Assembly (NCBI GenBank): GCA_041082235.1
Contig: JBDOIG010000091.1
Location: forward strand, 1 to 52,736
Direction of reading: 5' to 3'
DNA length: 52,736 bases
Source of the DNA: CALJEL01 sp041082235
GTDB taxonomy: Bacteria > Nitrospirota > Thermodesulfovibrionia > Thermodesulfovibrionales > CALJEL01
This document shows positions 33,670 through 42,678 of this stretch, piece by piece. Both the position numbers and the translations under genes were made by a program. Every line of letters begins with the position of its first letter. The stretch's first letter is position 1. The notes beneath the pieces were generated by a model. That model was not told the origin of the DNA. It was given only the letters and a program-made list of their open reading frames with translations, and did no database searches.

Positions 33670-34679
33670 AGTTTTTTATCCTTGACTGGCTTGTCTGTCC
33701 TTTTGATAAGTTTTTCCCATTATCTATTCACATAGAAAAGTTATCACATATAAAAGAACAATCTTATATTAAATGTCAATCTTATTGTTCAAGATATGAT
33801 ACATATAAAATAAACAATATCAGTGAAAGGTATTGCGAGAACTGTGCAAATTTTGAGATTGAATCAGGAGAATTAAGATGTCCAGCTTGCGGAAAAAGAT
33901 ATTCCATAATTGATGGAATTCCTGATATGATTTGCTTTGAAGAACCTGATCCAATCGCTCAAATAAAAATGAAGGAGATAGAGGTACGTGATAGGGAGGC
34001 CCCTGTTGAAAGGCAATTTTATTCAGATTATATGTGGTATGGTGAAATACCACCTGTCCTTAAACTTCTAAAACTTTCTGACGAGGATATACTCCTTGAA
34101 CTTGGTTGCGGTTCTGGCAGGTTTACAGGTATCTATTCAAGAAAGTGTACTGTATTTGCAGTGGATTTTTCTTTTGGGGCATTGAAAGAATGTAAAAAAA
34201 ATTCTGACAGGAAGTCTAATCTCCACCTGATTCGGGCAAATATTGAGTATCTACCTTTTTTAAGCAATAGATTTAATAAGATTGTAAGCACCCAGGTCAT
34301 GTGTTATTTTCCTGAGAAGGCGAGGTTTAAAAGTTATGCTGAGATTCTCAGGGTTCTTCATGATAATGGTTTTTTTGTCATGACTGTATATAATTATAAT
34401 CAGATTAAAAAAAGGGATGGTTTCCCCAAGGAATTTTTCAGTCCTGCTGGTATATATAACTTCTACTTCACCAGGAAAGAGCTTATTACTGAATTAGAGA
34501 GATTTTTTAATATTGATTTTTTAGGAGGTATTTTACATTTTATAGACACTGGGACATCACTTGCCATGAAATTTAAAAATAAAATGAGAATTATTGATTA
34601 TGTGATAGAGAAAACTCCTCTTTCTTCTTTTATTTCATTCCTGCATCTTGTTAAATGCACGAAGAAGGGAATATCATGA
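33666..34679 (+). CDS. class I SAM-dependent methyltransferase with N-terminal zinc-ribbon-like region
   Basis: 337 residues. Residues about 56-76 hold CENC...CPAC (Trm112-like pattern RCPACGKRYSIIDGIPDM). The SAM site is LLELGCGSGRFTG near 139-150, with motif IRANIEYLPF and post-motif STQVMCYFPE. Likely methylates a sugar or lipid-linked intermediate of this locus. The first 30 residues (VCPFDKFF) have extra cysteine. 4-bp overlaps on both sides. Confidence 0.88.
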   Translation: MKFFILDWLVCPFDKFFPLSIHIEKLSHIKEQSYIKCQSYCSRYDTYKINNISERYCENCANFEIESGELRCPACGKRYSIIDGIPDMICFEEPDPIAQIKMKEIEVRDREAPVERQFYSDYMWYGEIPPVLKLLKLSDEDILLELGCGSGRFTGIYSRKCTVFAVDFSFGALKECKKNSDRKSNLHLIRANIEYLPFLSNRFNKIVSTQVMCYFPEKARFKSYAEILRVLHDNGFFVMTVYNYNQIKKRDGFPKEFFSPAGIYNFYFTRKELITELERFFNIDFLGGILHFIDTGTSLAMKFKNKMRIIDYVIEKTPLSSFISFLHLVKCTKKGIS

Positions 34680-35857
34680 CAGCTATTGTACTCGGGGATT
34701 TACATATTATTAGATCTCTTGGTATGGAAGGTATACCTGTTATTGCTGTAACTCCTATAGAATATGTCAGATTTTCAAGATATTGTAAAAGACATATAAC
34801 CTGTCCTGACCCTTATTATGCTCCTGAGGCTGTTTTAGATATTTTAATTAATCTGGGTAGAAACCTTAAAGACAAAACGCCTATTTTTTATAACGGAGAC
34901 CACGATGTTTTACTTGTCTCAAGGTATAGAAATGTCCTTTCTGAATACTATCTTTTTAATCTTTCAGATGAAGAGGTTATAGAAGCTTTTCTTAACAAGG
35001 AAAAATTTATTAACCTTGCCCTTTTAAAGGATATACCGGTCCCTGAAACTATAATAGTCAACTCCCTTGAAGACATATACGAGGTAGACCAAAAAATAGG
35101 ATTCCCTTGCATTGCAAAACCTTTTATTCAAAAACAGTGGCTAAGAAGGAAGGAGTTAAAGGATATAATTAAAGGTCCAAGAAAATCGGTTAGGTTTGAG
35201 AAAATTCAGGAATTGCAGGAATTCTATAACAGAGTTAAATCCTTAACAGAAAAATTTATAATACAGAGGTGGATAGAGGGTGATGATTCAGAACTGTTCA
35301 GTTTTCATGTTTATTACAATAAAGATGCTCAACCTGTAGCGTATTATGCAGGCAGAAAAATCAGGACGTATCCGCCAGATAGTGGAATAAGTACCTTTCT
35401 TGAACTTGTAGATGAGCCACGTATTGTAAAACTTGGTTTAAGTATTCTTAATAAATTTAATTTTAAAGGTGTAGCAAAGATTGATTTTAAAAGGGATATT
35501 TTTACAGATAAATTTTATGTCCTTGAGATAAATCCGAGGTTTAATTTATGGAATTATCTTGGTGCCTGTAGTGGAATAAATATACCTGCTATTGCCTATC
35601 ATGATCTTTTTGATAGGTCCTATAACGGGTCACGCTCCATTAGAAAGAAATACAGATGGTTGTGGTTTGATGGTGATCTCTCCGCGATAAGGGAATACAG
35701 AAGGATTGGCCGATGGTCCTACTGGCAATGGATATTATCATTGATAAATTGTAAGAAGGTATATAAAATATTCTCCTGGAAGGATCCATTTCCCTTTCTT
35801 TTTCATTCGTTGAAAGAATTTTCCAGACGCATATTGAAAAGATTATTCTCAAGATGA
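34676..35857 (+). CDS. ATP-grasp ligase-like protein, first of two
   Basis: 393 residues from ATG 34676 (MTAIVLGDLHIIRSLG), which overlaps the upstream stop by 4 bp and has AGAAGGG before it. N-terminal preATP-grasp domain, then the ATP-grasp fold with FPCIAKPFIQKQW, FIIQRWIEGDDSE and the Mg-binding EINPRFNLW (about 288-296). Such carboxylate-amine ligases in EPS loci may add amino acids or make an acyl-phosphate-activated substituent. Exact substrate unknown. Confidence 0.88.
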   Translation: MTAIVLGDLHIIRSLGMEGIPVIAVTPIEYVRFSRYCKRHITCPDPYYAPEAVLDILINLGRNLKDKTPIFYNGDHDVLLVSRYRNVLSEYYLFNLSDEEVIEAFLNKEKFINLALLKDIPVPETIIVNSLEDIYEVDQKIGFPCIAKPFIQKQWLRRKELKDIIKGPRKSVRFEKIQELQEFYNRVKSLTEKFIIQRWIEGDDSELFSFHVYYNKDAQPVAYYAGRKIRTYPPDSGISTFLELVDEPRIVKLGLSILNKFNFKGVAKIDFKRDIFTDKFYVLEINPRFNLWNYLGACSGINIPAIAYHDLFDRSYNGSRSIRKKYRWLWFDGDLSAIREYRRIGRWSYWQWILSLINCKKVYKIFSWKDPFPFLFHSLKEFSRRILKRLFSR

Positions 35858-36561
35858 GAGTGGCCATAATCTCTGATATCCATGCAAATCTCAAATCATT
35901 TCAAGAATGTATTAAGTATCTTGAAGGCTGCAGTATTGATGAGGTCATTTGTCTTGGTGATGTTGTTGGTTATTATTCTAATCCGAATGAATGTCTGGAG
36001 CTTATTAAAAAATATGGTATTGTGACTGCTATTGGTAATCATGATGCTGCAGCGATCGGATTATCAGAACTCTGTAATCCTTCAAGGCATGCAAAAGAGG
36101 CAATAATATGGACTAAAAAGAATCTATGCAGTGAGGGCAAGGGAATAATCTCCTCCTTTTATCCCCTTATCGTTAGAAAAGAATTTGTGGCATTTCATGG
36201 TTCTTTTTTTAGTATCCATGAATACATTAGGACTCCCCAAGAGGCTCAGGTTAACGTTTTAGAAATAGTGAGTCATTACCAGAATATAAGAATCTGTTTT
36301 TTTGGCCATACCCATAGAAAAGCAGTATATGAATATTCAGGCAAAAAAATTAAGGAGATTGCGGGAAGGATTATTCAACTCAGGGATGATTCAGTATACC
36401 TGATTAACCCTGGAAGCATCGGACAGCCGCGTGATGAAACAGGAGGGTCATTCTTGATTTTTGACTCTTTAAAGAACAGGATTCAATTCATTAGTTTTAA
36501 ATCAGATTATAAAATATTTCTTCAGAAGATATTTAATATCTATAACAGGTTTTTCAGATAA
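35854..36561 (+). CDS. calcineurin-like metallophosphoesterase
   Basis: 235 residues with the full metal site: SDIHAN (Asp8, His10), LGDVVGY, GNHD, and GHTHRK near 151-156. Similar to YfcE/MJ0936-type phosphodiesterases. The context suggests a phosphate or phosphodiester-containing intermediate. Start overlaps the ATP-grasp stop by 4 bp; the stop shares a base with the next ATG. Confidence 0.9.
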   Translation: MRVAIISDIHANLKSFQECIKYLEGCSIDEVICLGDVVGYYSNPNECLELIKKYGIVTAIGNHDAAAIGLSELCNPSRHAKEAIIWTKKNLCSEGKGIISSFYPLIVRKEFVAFHGSFFSIHEYIRTPQEAQVNVLEIVSHYQNIRICFFGHTHRKAVYEYSGKKIKEIAGRIIQLRDDSVYLINPGSIGQPRDETGGSFLIFDSLKNRIQFISFKSDYKIFLQKIFNIYNRFFR

Positions 36562-37505
36562 TGGTGCATTTTATCATCACTGTAGATACTGAAGAAGATA
36601 ACTGGGGTTATAGGGCTGAAAAATATACATCAACAAATATTGAAAGGCTTTATGACCTTCAATTGATTTTTAATGATTTTAATGTAAAGCCAGTGTATCT
36701 TGTTACGTATCAAGTTGCAATAGATAATAAAGCTGTCGCAATTCTTAAGAGTATTCTTAAAGAAAAGAAATGCAAGATTGGATCGCACTGTCATCCCTGG
36801 AGTACCCCTCCTTATGTTGAAAAAAAAAATAAGATAAATAGCATGCTGTGTAATCTACCCGTAGCACTACAGTTTAAAAAGTTACAAAATCTTCACAGGG
36901 CAATAACTGACAGTTTTGGGATAGAGCCTGTAATATTTAGGGCTGGTAGATATGGCTTTGACCACAGCGTGGCAGAGAATATTTATAGGCTCGGTTATAA
37001 GATAGATACGTCTTTCACACCATTTTTAACATGGAAGGATTATGGTGGACCTGATTTTTCAAATTATACCCCACAGCCGTTTAAATATTTTCTTAATAGC
37101 TCGGAGGATTCTTATCTCATAGAATTGCCTGTTACTATAGGTTTTTTGCAGGACAATTTTGCAAGGTGCAACAAACTTTCATCATATTTAACAGAAAATT
37201 CGTTTTTAAAAAAAATTAAAATAAAAGGGATGTTGTATCACATGAGACTATTAAATCTCGTATGGCTCTCCCCTGAACAGGCAGATTATAAAAAAATGAT
37301 AAGTCTTGTAAAAAAAATGAAGAAGGAAAATTATTCTTTTTTGAACATGACCTTTCATACACCATCTCTTAAACCGGGGCTTTCACCATTTGTGAAAAAT
37401 AAAGAGGATGAAAAGAGATTTTTTAATGATATCAAGCTTTTTTTAAAATATATTCACGATGAAGGTATTAAGAACGTTAACCTTAATGAGATATCTTTAA
37501 CATGA
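36561..37505 (+). CDS. polysaccharide deacetylase-like protein (atypical NodB motifs)
   Basis: 314 residues. TVDTEEDNWGYR (about 8-19) and GSHCHPWSTPPY (about 73-84) place it among the sugar-deacetylase-like (beta/alpha)7 barrels with Asp and two His metal ligands, though the second motif is H-x-H instead of H-x3-H. FRAGRYGFD and MTFHTPSLKPG are further family blocks. No signal peptide, so a cytoplasmic lipid-linked or nucleotide sugar substrate is likely. Confidence 0.82.
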   Translation: MVHFIITVDTEEDNWGYRAEKYTSTNIERLYDLQLIFNDFNVKPVYLVTYQVAIDNKAVAILKSILKEKKCKIGSHCHPWSTPPYVEKKNKINSMLCNLPVALQFKKLQNLHRAITDSFGIEPVIFRAGRYGFDHSVAENIYRLGYKIDTSFTPFLTWKDYGGPDFSNYTPQPFKYFLNSSEDSYLIELPVTIGFLQDNFARCNKLSSYLTENSFLKKIKIKGMLYHMRLLNLVWLSPEQADYKKMISLVKKMKKENYSFLNMTFHTPSLKPGLSPFVKNKEDEKRFFNDIKLFLKYIHDEGIKNVNLNEISLT

Positions 37506-38638
37506 AATTCTTATTCTGGTTTTCTTTAGTCTTTATTATTTATACATATCTTGGATATCCTCTCCTTCTTTTAATTCTCTCTCATCTTAGGAAAAGGGAT
37601 GTTCTTAAGGGCGACATTTTGCCAAAGGTTTCTTTTATTATTGCAGCATATAATGAAGAAAGGCAGATTAAGGATAAAATTGAGAATACCCTTGCTATTG
37701 ATTATCCAAGAGATAAATTTGAAATTATAATAGTCTCTGATGCCTCTACTGATAAGACTGACAGCATTATAAAATCCTATGTACCATGTGGTATAAAATT
37801 CGTGAGATTGAGTGAAAGAAGAGGTAAAGAAACTGCACAGAAACAAGGGATAGATATATCCACTGGCGATATTTTAGTCTTTTCTGATGTTGCCACTATT
37901 TTGAGGCCTGATGCTGTTTTAAATATAGTAAAAAATTTTCAGGATTCTGCTGTGGGGTGTGTTAGTAGTACTGATAGGATTTTATCTGAGGGAAAGGCTG
38001 AAAGCGGAGAGAGCCTTTATGTGAGATATGAGATGTTTTTAAGAAAATTAGAGAGTAAATGTTATTCTCTCGTGGGCTTGAGTGGATCTTTTTTCGCTGC
38101 GAGGCGGGAAGTTTGTTTTCCGTGGTCTATAGATTGTAATAGCGATTTTAATGTGGTACTGAATTCAGTCAAAAAAGGTTTACGAGGTGTTCTTGATTTA
38201 TCAAGTATAGGTTATTACAAAAGTACGCCGGGTCGCAGAAAAGAATATCGAAGAAAATTACGCACAATAGTGAGAGGCATGCATACTTTTTTTAAGAATA
38301 TATCCTTGTTGAACTTTGTTAAATATAAAATTTTTTCATTGCAATTATTCAGTCATAAATTATGCAGGTGGCTTGTCCCATTTGCACTGATAAACTTATT
38401 TTTTAGTAATTTCTACATATTATTTACTAATAAGAATATATTTTATAATTATTCATTTGTGGCACAGTGCCTGTTTTATATAGTTGGATTTGTTTCCATG
38501 AAATTAAAAAATTTTTCATCTTTCTCTATTTTCAAAATTTCATCCTTTTTCATAATAGTAAATCTATCTGTATTAAATGCGTGGCTTTTATATCTTAAAG
38601 GTAAAAAAATTATGTATTGGGAACCAACGGAACGATAA
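37502..38638 (+). CDS. membrane glycosyltransferase family 2 protein
   Basis: 378 residues: an N-terminal helix (LFWFSLVFIIYTYLGYPL), GT-A domain (VSFIIAAYNEERQI, SDASTDKT) and three C-terminal helices. The usual DxD site reads SDVAT and QxxRW reads as RRKLRTIVRG, so the metal site is atypical. Related to cellulose-synthase-like GT2 enzymes of EPS loci. 4-bp overlap with the deacetylase gene. Confidence 0.9.
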   Translation: MKFLFWFSLVFIIYTYLGYPLLLLILSHLRKRDVLKGDILPKVSFIIAAYNEERQIKDKIENTLAIDYPRDKFEIIIVSDASTDKTDSIIKSYVPCGIKFVRLSERRGKETAQKQGIDISTGDILVFSDVATILRPDAVLNIVKNFQDSAVGCVSSTDRILSEGKAESGESLYVRYEMFLRKLESKCYSLVGLSGSFFAARREVCFPWSIDCNSDFNVVLNSVKKGLRGVLDLSSIGYYKSTPGRRKEYRRKLRTIVRGMHTFFKNISLLNFVKYKIFSLQLFSHKLCRWLVPFALINLFFSNFYILFTNKNIFYNYSFVAQCLFYIVGFVSMKLKNFSSFSIFKISSFFIIVNLSVLNAWLLYLKGKKIMYWEPTER

Positions 38639-38644
38639 AAATTA

Positions 38645-39652
38645 ATGATAAAATTAGGACTTAAAAGAATTATAGCTCATATCTATTCTGGCTTATCCTT
38701 TGATAGAGTAATGCCCTCTCATAAAGTTATAATTATGGTATACCATAGGGTATTACCAGAGAGCCAGCACGTATCCTTTCTACAACCAGGCATGTTTGTT
38801 ACTTCAAAAACTTTTGAAAAACACATAAAATTTCTTCTGGATAAATATAGATTTATTACCATTGAAGATCTACTGTTAAACAAAATTAAAACCACCCATA
38901 GATACTCTATCATGACCTTTGATGATGGATGGCTTGATAATTATTTATACGCGTTTCCAATTTTAAAAAAATATAATATCCCTGCAACTATTTTCCTACC
39001 TGTTGATTATATCGGTTCTAAAAAATGGTTGTGGACTGATATTATTGCCTGGTTTATTACAAACAAATCTAATGTTTTAAAAAAGATTGACTCTTTAAAG
39101 GATTTCAAAGCTATAACTCAACTTATTATCAGGACAATTACATCAAGGCATAACCTAATAAAAAAGATTGACTTTTTGCTGGAGAGCCTTAAACTTTTTC
39201 CCGAAAATGAAATTTATGAGTTTATTGAGTATTTAAAAGATAGGACTGGGTTAACCTATCCGGAGGAGAGGGTTTTCTTAAACTGGGATGAAATTATTGA
39301 GATGTCTCATGCTGGTATATCCTTTGGCTCTCATACCCGAACTCATAGAATCCTTACGCGTTTAAAAGAAGACGAGATTATATATGAACTCAGTACTTCT
39401 CTTGAGATTATTAAGCAAAAAAATATAAATTCTATTCCGATTTTATCCTATCCTAATGGAGATAAAAATAAAAAAATAGAAGAAATTGCACAGGCCTGCG
39501 GTTATATAGGTGCGGTAACTACAAACTACGGCTTTGAATCAACCCCTCCTGCTGAACCTTTTTCTTTACATAGGATCGGCGTACATCAGGATATAGCCTC
39601 ATCAGATGCCTTGTTCGCATTTCATTTATCAGGACTTAAAAGCTGGATATGA
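38645..39652 (+). CDS. polysaccharide deacetylase (NodB-like), third in the locus
   Basis: 335 residues. MTFDDGWLDNY (catalytic Asp-Asp, about 91-101) and FGSHTRTHRIL (H-x3-H metal ligands, about 227-237) are complete, and LSYPNG near 262 matches motif 4. An intervening helical insertion (about 120-205) is longer than in classic NodB. Probably acts on a GlcNAc-type residue of the polymer precursor. Overlaps the glycosyltransferase gene by 4 bp. Confidence 0.92.
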   Translation: MIKLGLKRIIAHIYSGLSFDRVMPSHKVIIMVYHRVLPESQHVSFLQPGMFVTSKTFEKHIKFLLDKYRFITIEDLLLNKIKTTHRYSIMTFDDGWLDNYLYAFPILKKYNIPATIFLPVDYIGSKKWLWTDIIAWFITNKSNVLKKIDSLKDFKAITQLIIRTITSRHNLIKKIDFLLESLKLFPENEIYEFIEYLKDRTGLTYPEERVFLNWDEIIEMSHAGISFGSHTRTHRILTRLKEDEIIYELSTSLEIIKQKNINSIPILSYPNGDKNKKIEEIAQACGYIGAVTTNYGFESTPPAEPFSLHRIGVHQDIASSDALFAFHLSGLKSWI

Positions 39653-40749
39653 CAAAAACTATTCTTCATATTTTTTCTGGTGATTTATGGGCAGGTGCTG
39701 AGGTCATGATTTATAATCTTTTAAGGTGTCTTAAAAATTACCCTGGTCTCAGCATAATCGCACTTTCTATGAATGAGGGTGAGCTTACTGAAAGATTAAG
39801 AAAGGAGAATGTAGAGCTGTACATAATAGACGAACAGCAACATTCTTTTCTTACTATTTTATTAAAGACTAAAAGTCTTTTTAAATACAGGGAAATTGAT
39901 ATCATCCATTCTCACAGATACAAGGAGAATCTGCTGGCTTTATTAGCTGGGCGAATGCTTGGCATATCAAAACTGGTCACCACAGTACATGGTCTCCAAG
40001 AGGTTGCTTATAATACTGGATCAGAAAATAGCATTTCATGGAAAGCGAATGTTGATTACTATATATTAAAGAAAAAATTTACAGTTGTAGCTGTTTCTGA
40101 AGCTATGAAAAAAGTTTTTGTAAAGCAGTTAGGTTTTATGCATGACATGGTAAAGGTAATCCATAACGGAATTGATGTATCAAACTTTTTTACAGCAAAA
40201 AAATTTTTTTCAGATGATTCCATCCTTCATATTGGCACTGTAGGAAGGCTTGTTCCTGTAAAAGGGTTTGATTTGTTTCTTGCGATTGCGTGTGAGGTCA
40301 GGAATAAGGTAGAGGGGATTAAATTCAGTATTCTTGGAGATGGGCCGATGAGAGATTTTCTTAAGAATAGAGCTGAGGAATTAGGGCTGAATGGATTCGT
40401 AGAATTCAAGGGACATCTCAACAACCCCCAGTCATATTACCAGGGTCTTGATATTTTTATTAATACCTCATTTCATGAGGGTATTCCTATGAGTGTACTT
40501 GAGGCAATGGCATGCGGAGTACCTGTAATTGCACCAAAAGTGGGAGGGATTCCTGAGATTATAAGAAACGGAATAGATGGATTTCTTGTGAAAAGAGAAA
40601 AAGATAGCTTTGTGAAAGCGTGTATGAATCTTATTTCAAATAGAGAACTGCTTTTTCAAATGTCAGAGAACTGTAAACAGAGGATTAAGGATTACTTCAG
40701 CGCTGAAAGAATGGCTGAGCAATATAGACAACTTTATAACAGTATTTAG
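39649..40749 (+). CDS. GT4 family glycosyltransferase
   Basis: 366 residues, GT-B fold. N-terminal GDLWAGAEVMIYNLL acceptor domain; C-terminal donor site GTVGRLVPVKGFDLFLAI and FINTSFHEGIPMSVLEAMACG, with the E-x7-E pattern (EGIPMSVLE) that positions the nucleotide sugar. Retaining transferase adding one residue to the repeat unit at the cytoplasmic face. Confidence 0.94.
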   Translation: MTKTILHIFSGDLWAGAEVMIYNLLRCLKNYPGLSIIALSMNEGELTERLRKENVELYIIDEQQHSFLTILLKTKSLFKYREIDIIHSHRYKENLLALLAGRMLGISKLVTTVHGLQEVAYNTGSENSISWKANVDYYILKKKFTVVAVSEAMKKVFVKQLGFMHDMVKVIHNGIDVSNFFTAKKFFSDDSILHIGTVGRLVPVKGFDLFLAIACEVRNKVEGIKFSILGDGPMRDFLKNRAEELGLNGFVEFKGHLNNPQSYYQGLDIFINTSFHEGIPMSVLEAMACGVPVIAPKVGGIPEIIRNGIDGFLVKREKDSFVKACMNLISNRELLFQMSENCKQRIKDYFSAERMAEQYRQLYNSI

Positions 40750-40751
40750 CA

Positions 40752-41912
40752 ATGGAAAAGGTTCTTGTCCTTGACGGTAATGAAAGGCCGGCCCTTGCAA
40801 TAACACGTTCTATTGGTAAAAGAGGGATTCAAGTTGTTGTAGGTGCTGAGAAAGCGGAATCCTTAGCTGGAGTATCAAGGTATTGCAGTGAAAGACTTTT
40901 GTATCCGTCACCGATGCATAACTCTAATGAGTTTCTAAATACTATCACTCAGGAAATTAAAAAAAGAGCAATAACTATCATCTATCCTGTTACAGAGATT
41001 ATGACCTATCTAATTCTTAAATATAGAGACAGATTTGAGGGGATTAAAATACCATTTGCAAGCTTTGATAAATTTGAAATTCTCACAAATAAGATAAGAC
41101 TGATGAAACTTGCAGAGAAACTAAATGTTCCAATCCCTGAAACTCGCTATATCTCTAATATAGAAGATATTTATGTGCTGAAGGATAAACTCAAATATCC
41201 AGTAGTTATCAAGCCCTGCAGGTCACGCATCCTTACAGAGAGGGGCTGGATAACTGCCTCTGTTAAATATGCCTATACGGAGGATGAACTTATTAAAACA
41301 GTTAAAAATACCTCTTATTTTAAGAGTCATCCCTTTTTAATCCAGCAGTTTATTAAAGGAGAGGGGAGGGGGGTATTTGCTCTTTATAATCATGGCCAGC
41401 CTATAATATTTTTTGCCCACAGGAGGTTGAGGGAAAAACCTCCTTCAGGAGGTGTAAGTGTCTTATGTGAAAGTGTTCCAGTAGACCCGGTTCTGAGAGA
41501 ATATGCAGAGAGGATATTGAACCACGTTCAATGGCATGGGGTGGCAATGGTAGAATTTAAGATTTCTGAAGAGGGTTTACCGTACTTGATTGAAGTTAAT
41601 GCCAGGTTCTGGGGCTCTTTACAGCTTGCTATTGATGCAGGTGTTGATTTTCCTTGGCTTTTATATCAGATTGAAACGGGAATATGTCTTGATAGAGTCA
41701 ATAACTACAGAAAAGGCATAAAATTGCGTTGGCTTTTAGGGGATCTTGACAATCTTTATCTTACATTTAAAAGCCGTACTAATATCGTAGCCAAGATTTT
41801 TTCTTTAATTCGATTTCTTAATTTATTTGCACGCAATACTCATTACGAAATAAATAGATTATACGACTTTAAACCATTTTTATTTGAATTAAAACAATAC
41901 GTTAAACATTAA
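40752..41912 (+). CDS. ATP-grasp ligase-like protein, second of two
   Basis: 386 residues. Begins VLVLDGNERPALAITRSIGKRG (preATP-grasp), then YPVVIKPCRSR, FLIQQFIKGEGRGVFAL, and Mg-site EVNARFWGSLQLA (about 282-294). Same superfamily as the protein at 34676 but not closely similar. Carbamoyl-phosphate-synthase-like ATP-grasp enzymes of this kind sit in many EPS loci; substrate unknown. Confidence 0.9.
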   Translation: MEKVLVLDGNERPALAITRSIGKRGIQVVVGAEKAESLAGVSRYCSERLLYPSPMHNSNEFLNTITQEIKKRAITIIYPVTEIMTYLILKYRDRFEGIKIPFASFDKFEILTNKIRLMKLAEKLNVPIPETRYISNIEDIYVLKDKLKYPVVIKPCRSRILTERGWITASVKYAYTEDELIKTVKNTSYFKSHPFLIQQFIKGEGRGVFALYNHGQPIIFFAHRRLREKPPSGGVSVLCESVPVDPVLREYAERILNHVQWHGVAMVEFKISEEGLPYLIEVNARFWGSLQLAIDAGVDFPWLLYQIETGICLDRVNNYRKGIKLRWLLGDLDNLYLTFKSRTNIVAKIFSLIRFLNLFARNTHYEINRLYDFKPFLFELKQYVKH

Positions 41913-41920
41913 ATATTTAA

Positions 41921-42649
41921 ATGTATTTTAAAGGTATTATTCACGTTCATTCAAATTATTCCTATGATGGTTATCATACCATCAGTGAGATAGCAGAGTG
42001 GGGTAAAAAAAGAGGATATAGTTTTATCTGTATGAGTGAGCATTCTGAGACTTTTGATGAAAAAAAGATGTTGAATTACGTTGAAGAATGTAAAAATGTT
42101 TCAACATCAGGGTTGTTAATAATACCGGGAATAGAATTTAGCTGTAATAATGGTTTGCATATTTTAGGATTGGGAATTAAAGAGTTCATTCATTCATCGG
42201 AACCAGTTGAAATAGTGCAATTTATTAAAGAACAGAATGGATTAATAATTATTGCTCATCCAAGTCGTTATAATTATCAGATACCTTTAAATCTTATTGG
42301 ATATGTAAATGGAATTGAAATCTGGAATGCAGCATATGATGGACGATTTATTCCAAATCCTGATTCAATTGCTCTTTTTAGAAAAATAGATAGACGTTAT
42401 GCTTTTTTTGCATATGGCGGTCTTGATTTTCACAAAATTTCTGATAATTTTAATATTGAAATAATAGTTTTTTGTAATGAAATAAAAAATATTTTATTAG
42501 CACTGCAGAATGGAAATTTTGTGATGTCTAATTCTTATTTTACGATTGATTCATTGTGTAGATTGAGTCAGATAAAATATGCTCAAATATTTATAATGCG
42601 AAAGCTTTATCTTTTTATGAAGGCAGTGCGCGATTATATATTGGAATAA
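41921..42649 (+). CDS. PHP-domain metal-dependent phosphoesterase
   Basis: 242 residues with the PHP metal ligands HVHSNYSYDG (about 8-17), SEHSE, IPGIEFS, AHPSRYN and GGLDFHK. Complete site for a trinuclear phosphoesterase. Markedly AT-rich compared with neighbours upstream. A phosphatase or phosphodiesterase role in precursor processing is plausible; some PHP proteins act on phospholipid-like or nucleotide substrates. Confidence 0.9.
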   Translation: MYFKGIIHVHSNYSYDGYHTISEIAEWGKKRGYSFICMSEHSETFDEKKMLNYVEECKNVSTSGLLIIPGIEFSCNNGLHILGLGIKEFIHSSEPVEIVQFIKEQNGLIIIAHPSRYNYQIPLNLIGYVNGIEIWNAAYDGRFIPNPDSIALFRKIDRRYAFFAYGGLDFHKISDNFNIEIIVFCNEIKNILLALQNGNFVMSNSYFTIDSLCRLSQIKYAQIFIMRKLYLFMKAVRDYILE

Positions 42650-42678
42650 ATTTTAATTGAAGCAAAATAAACAATATC

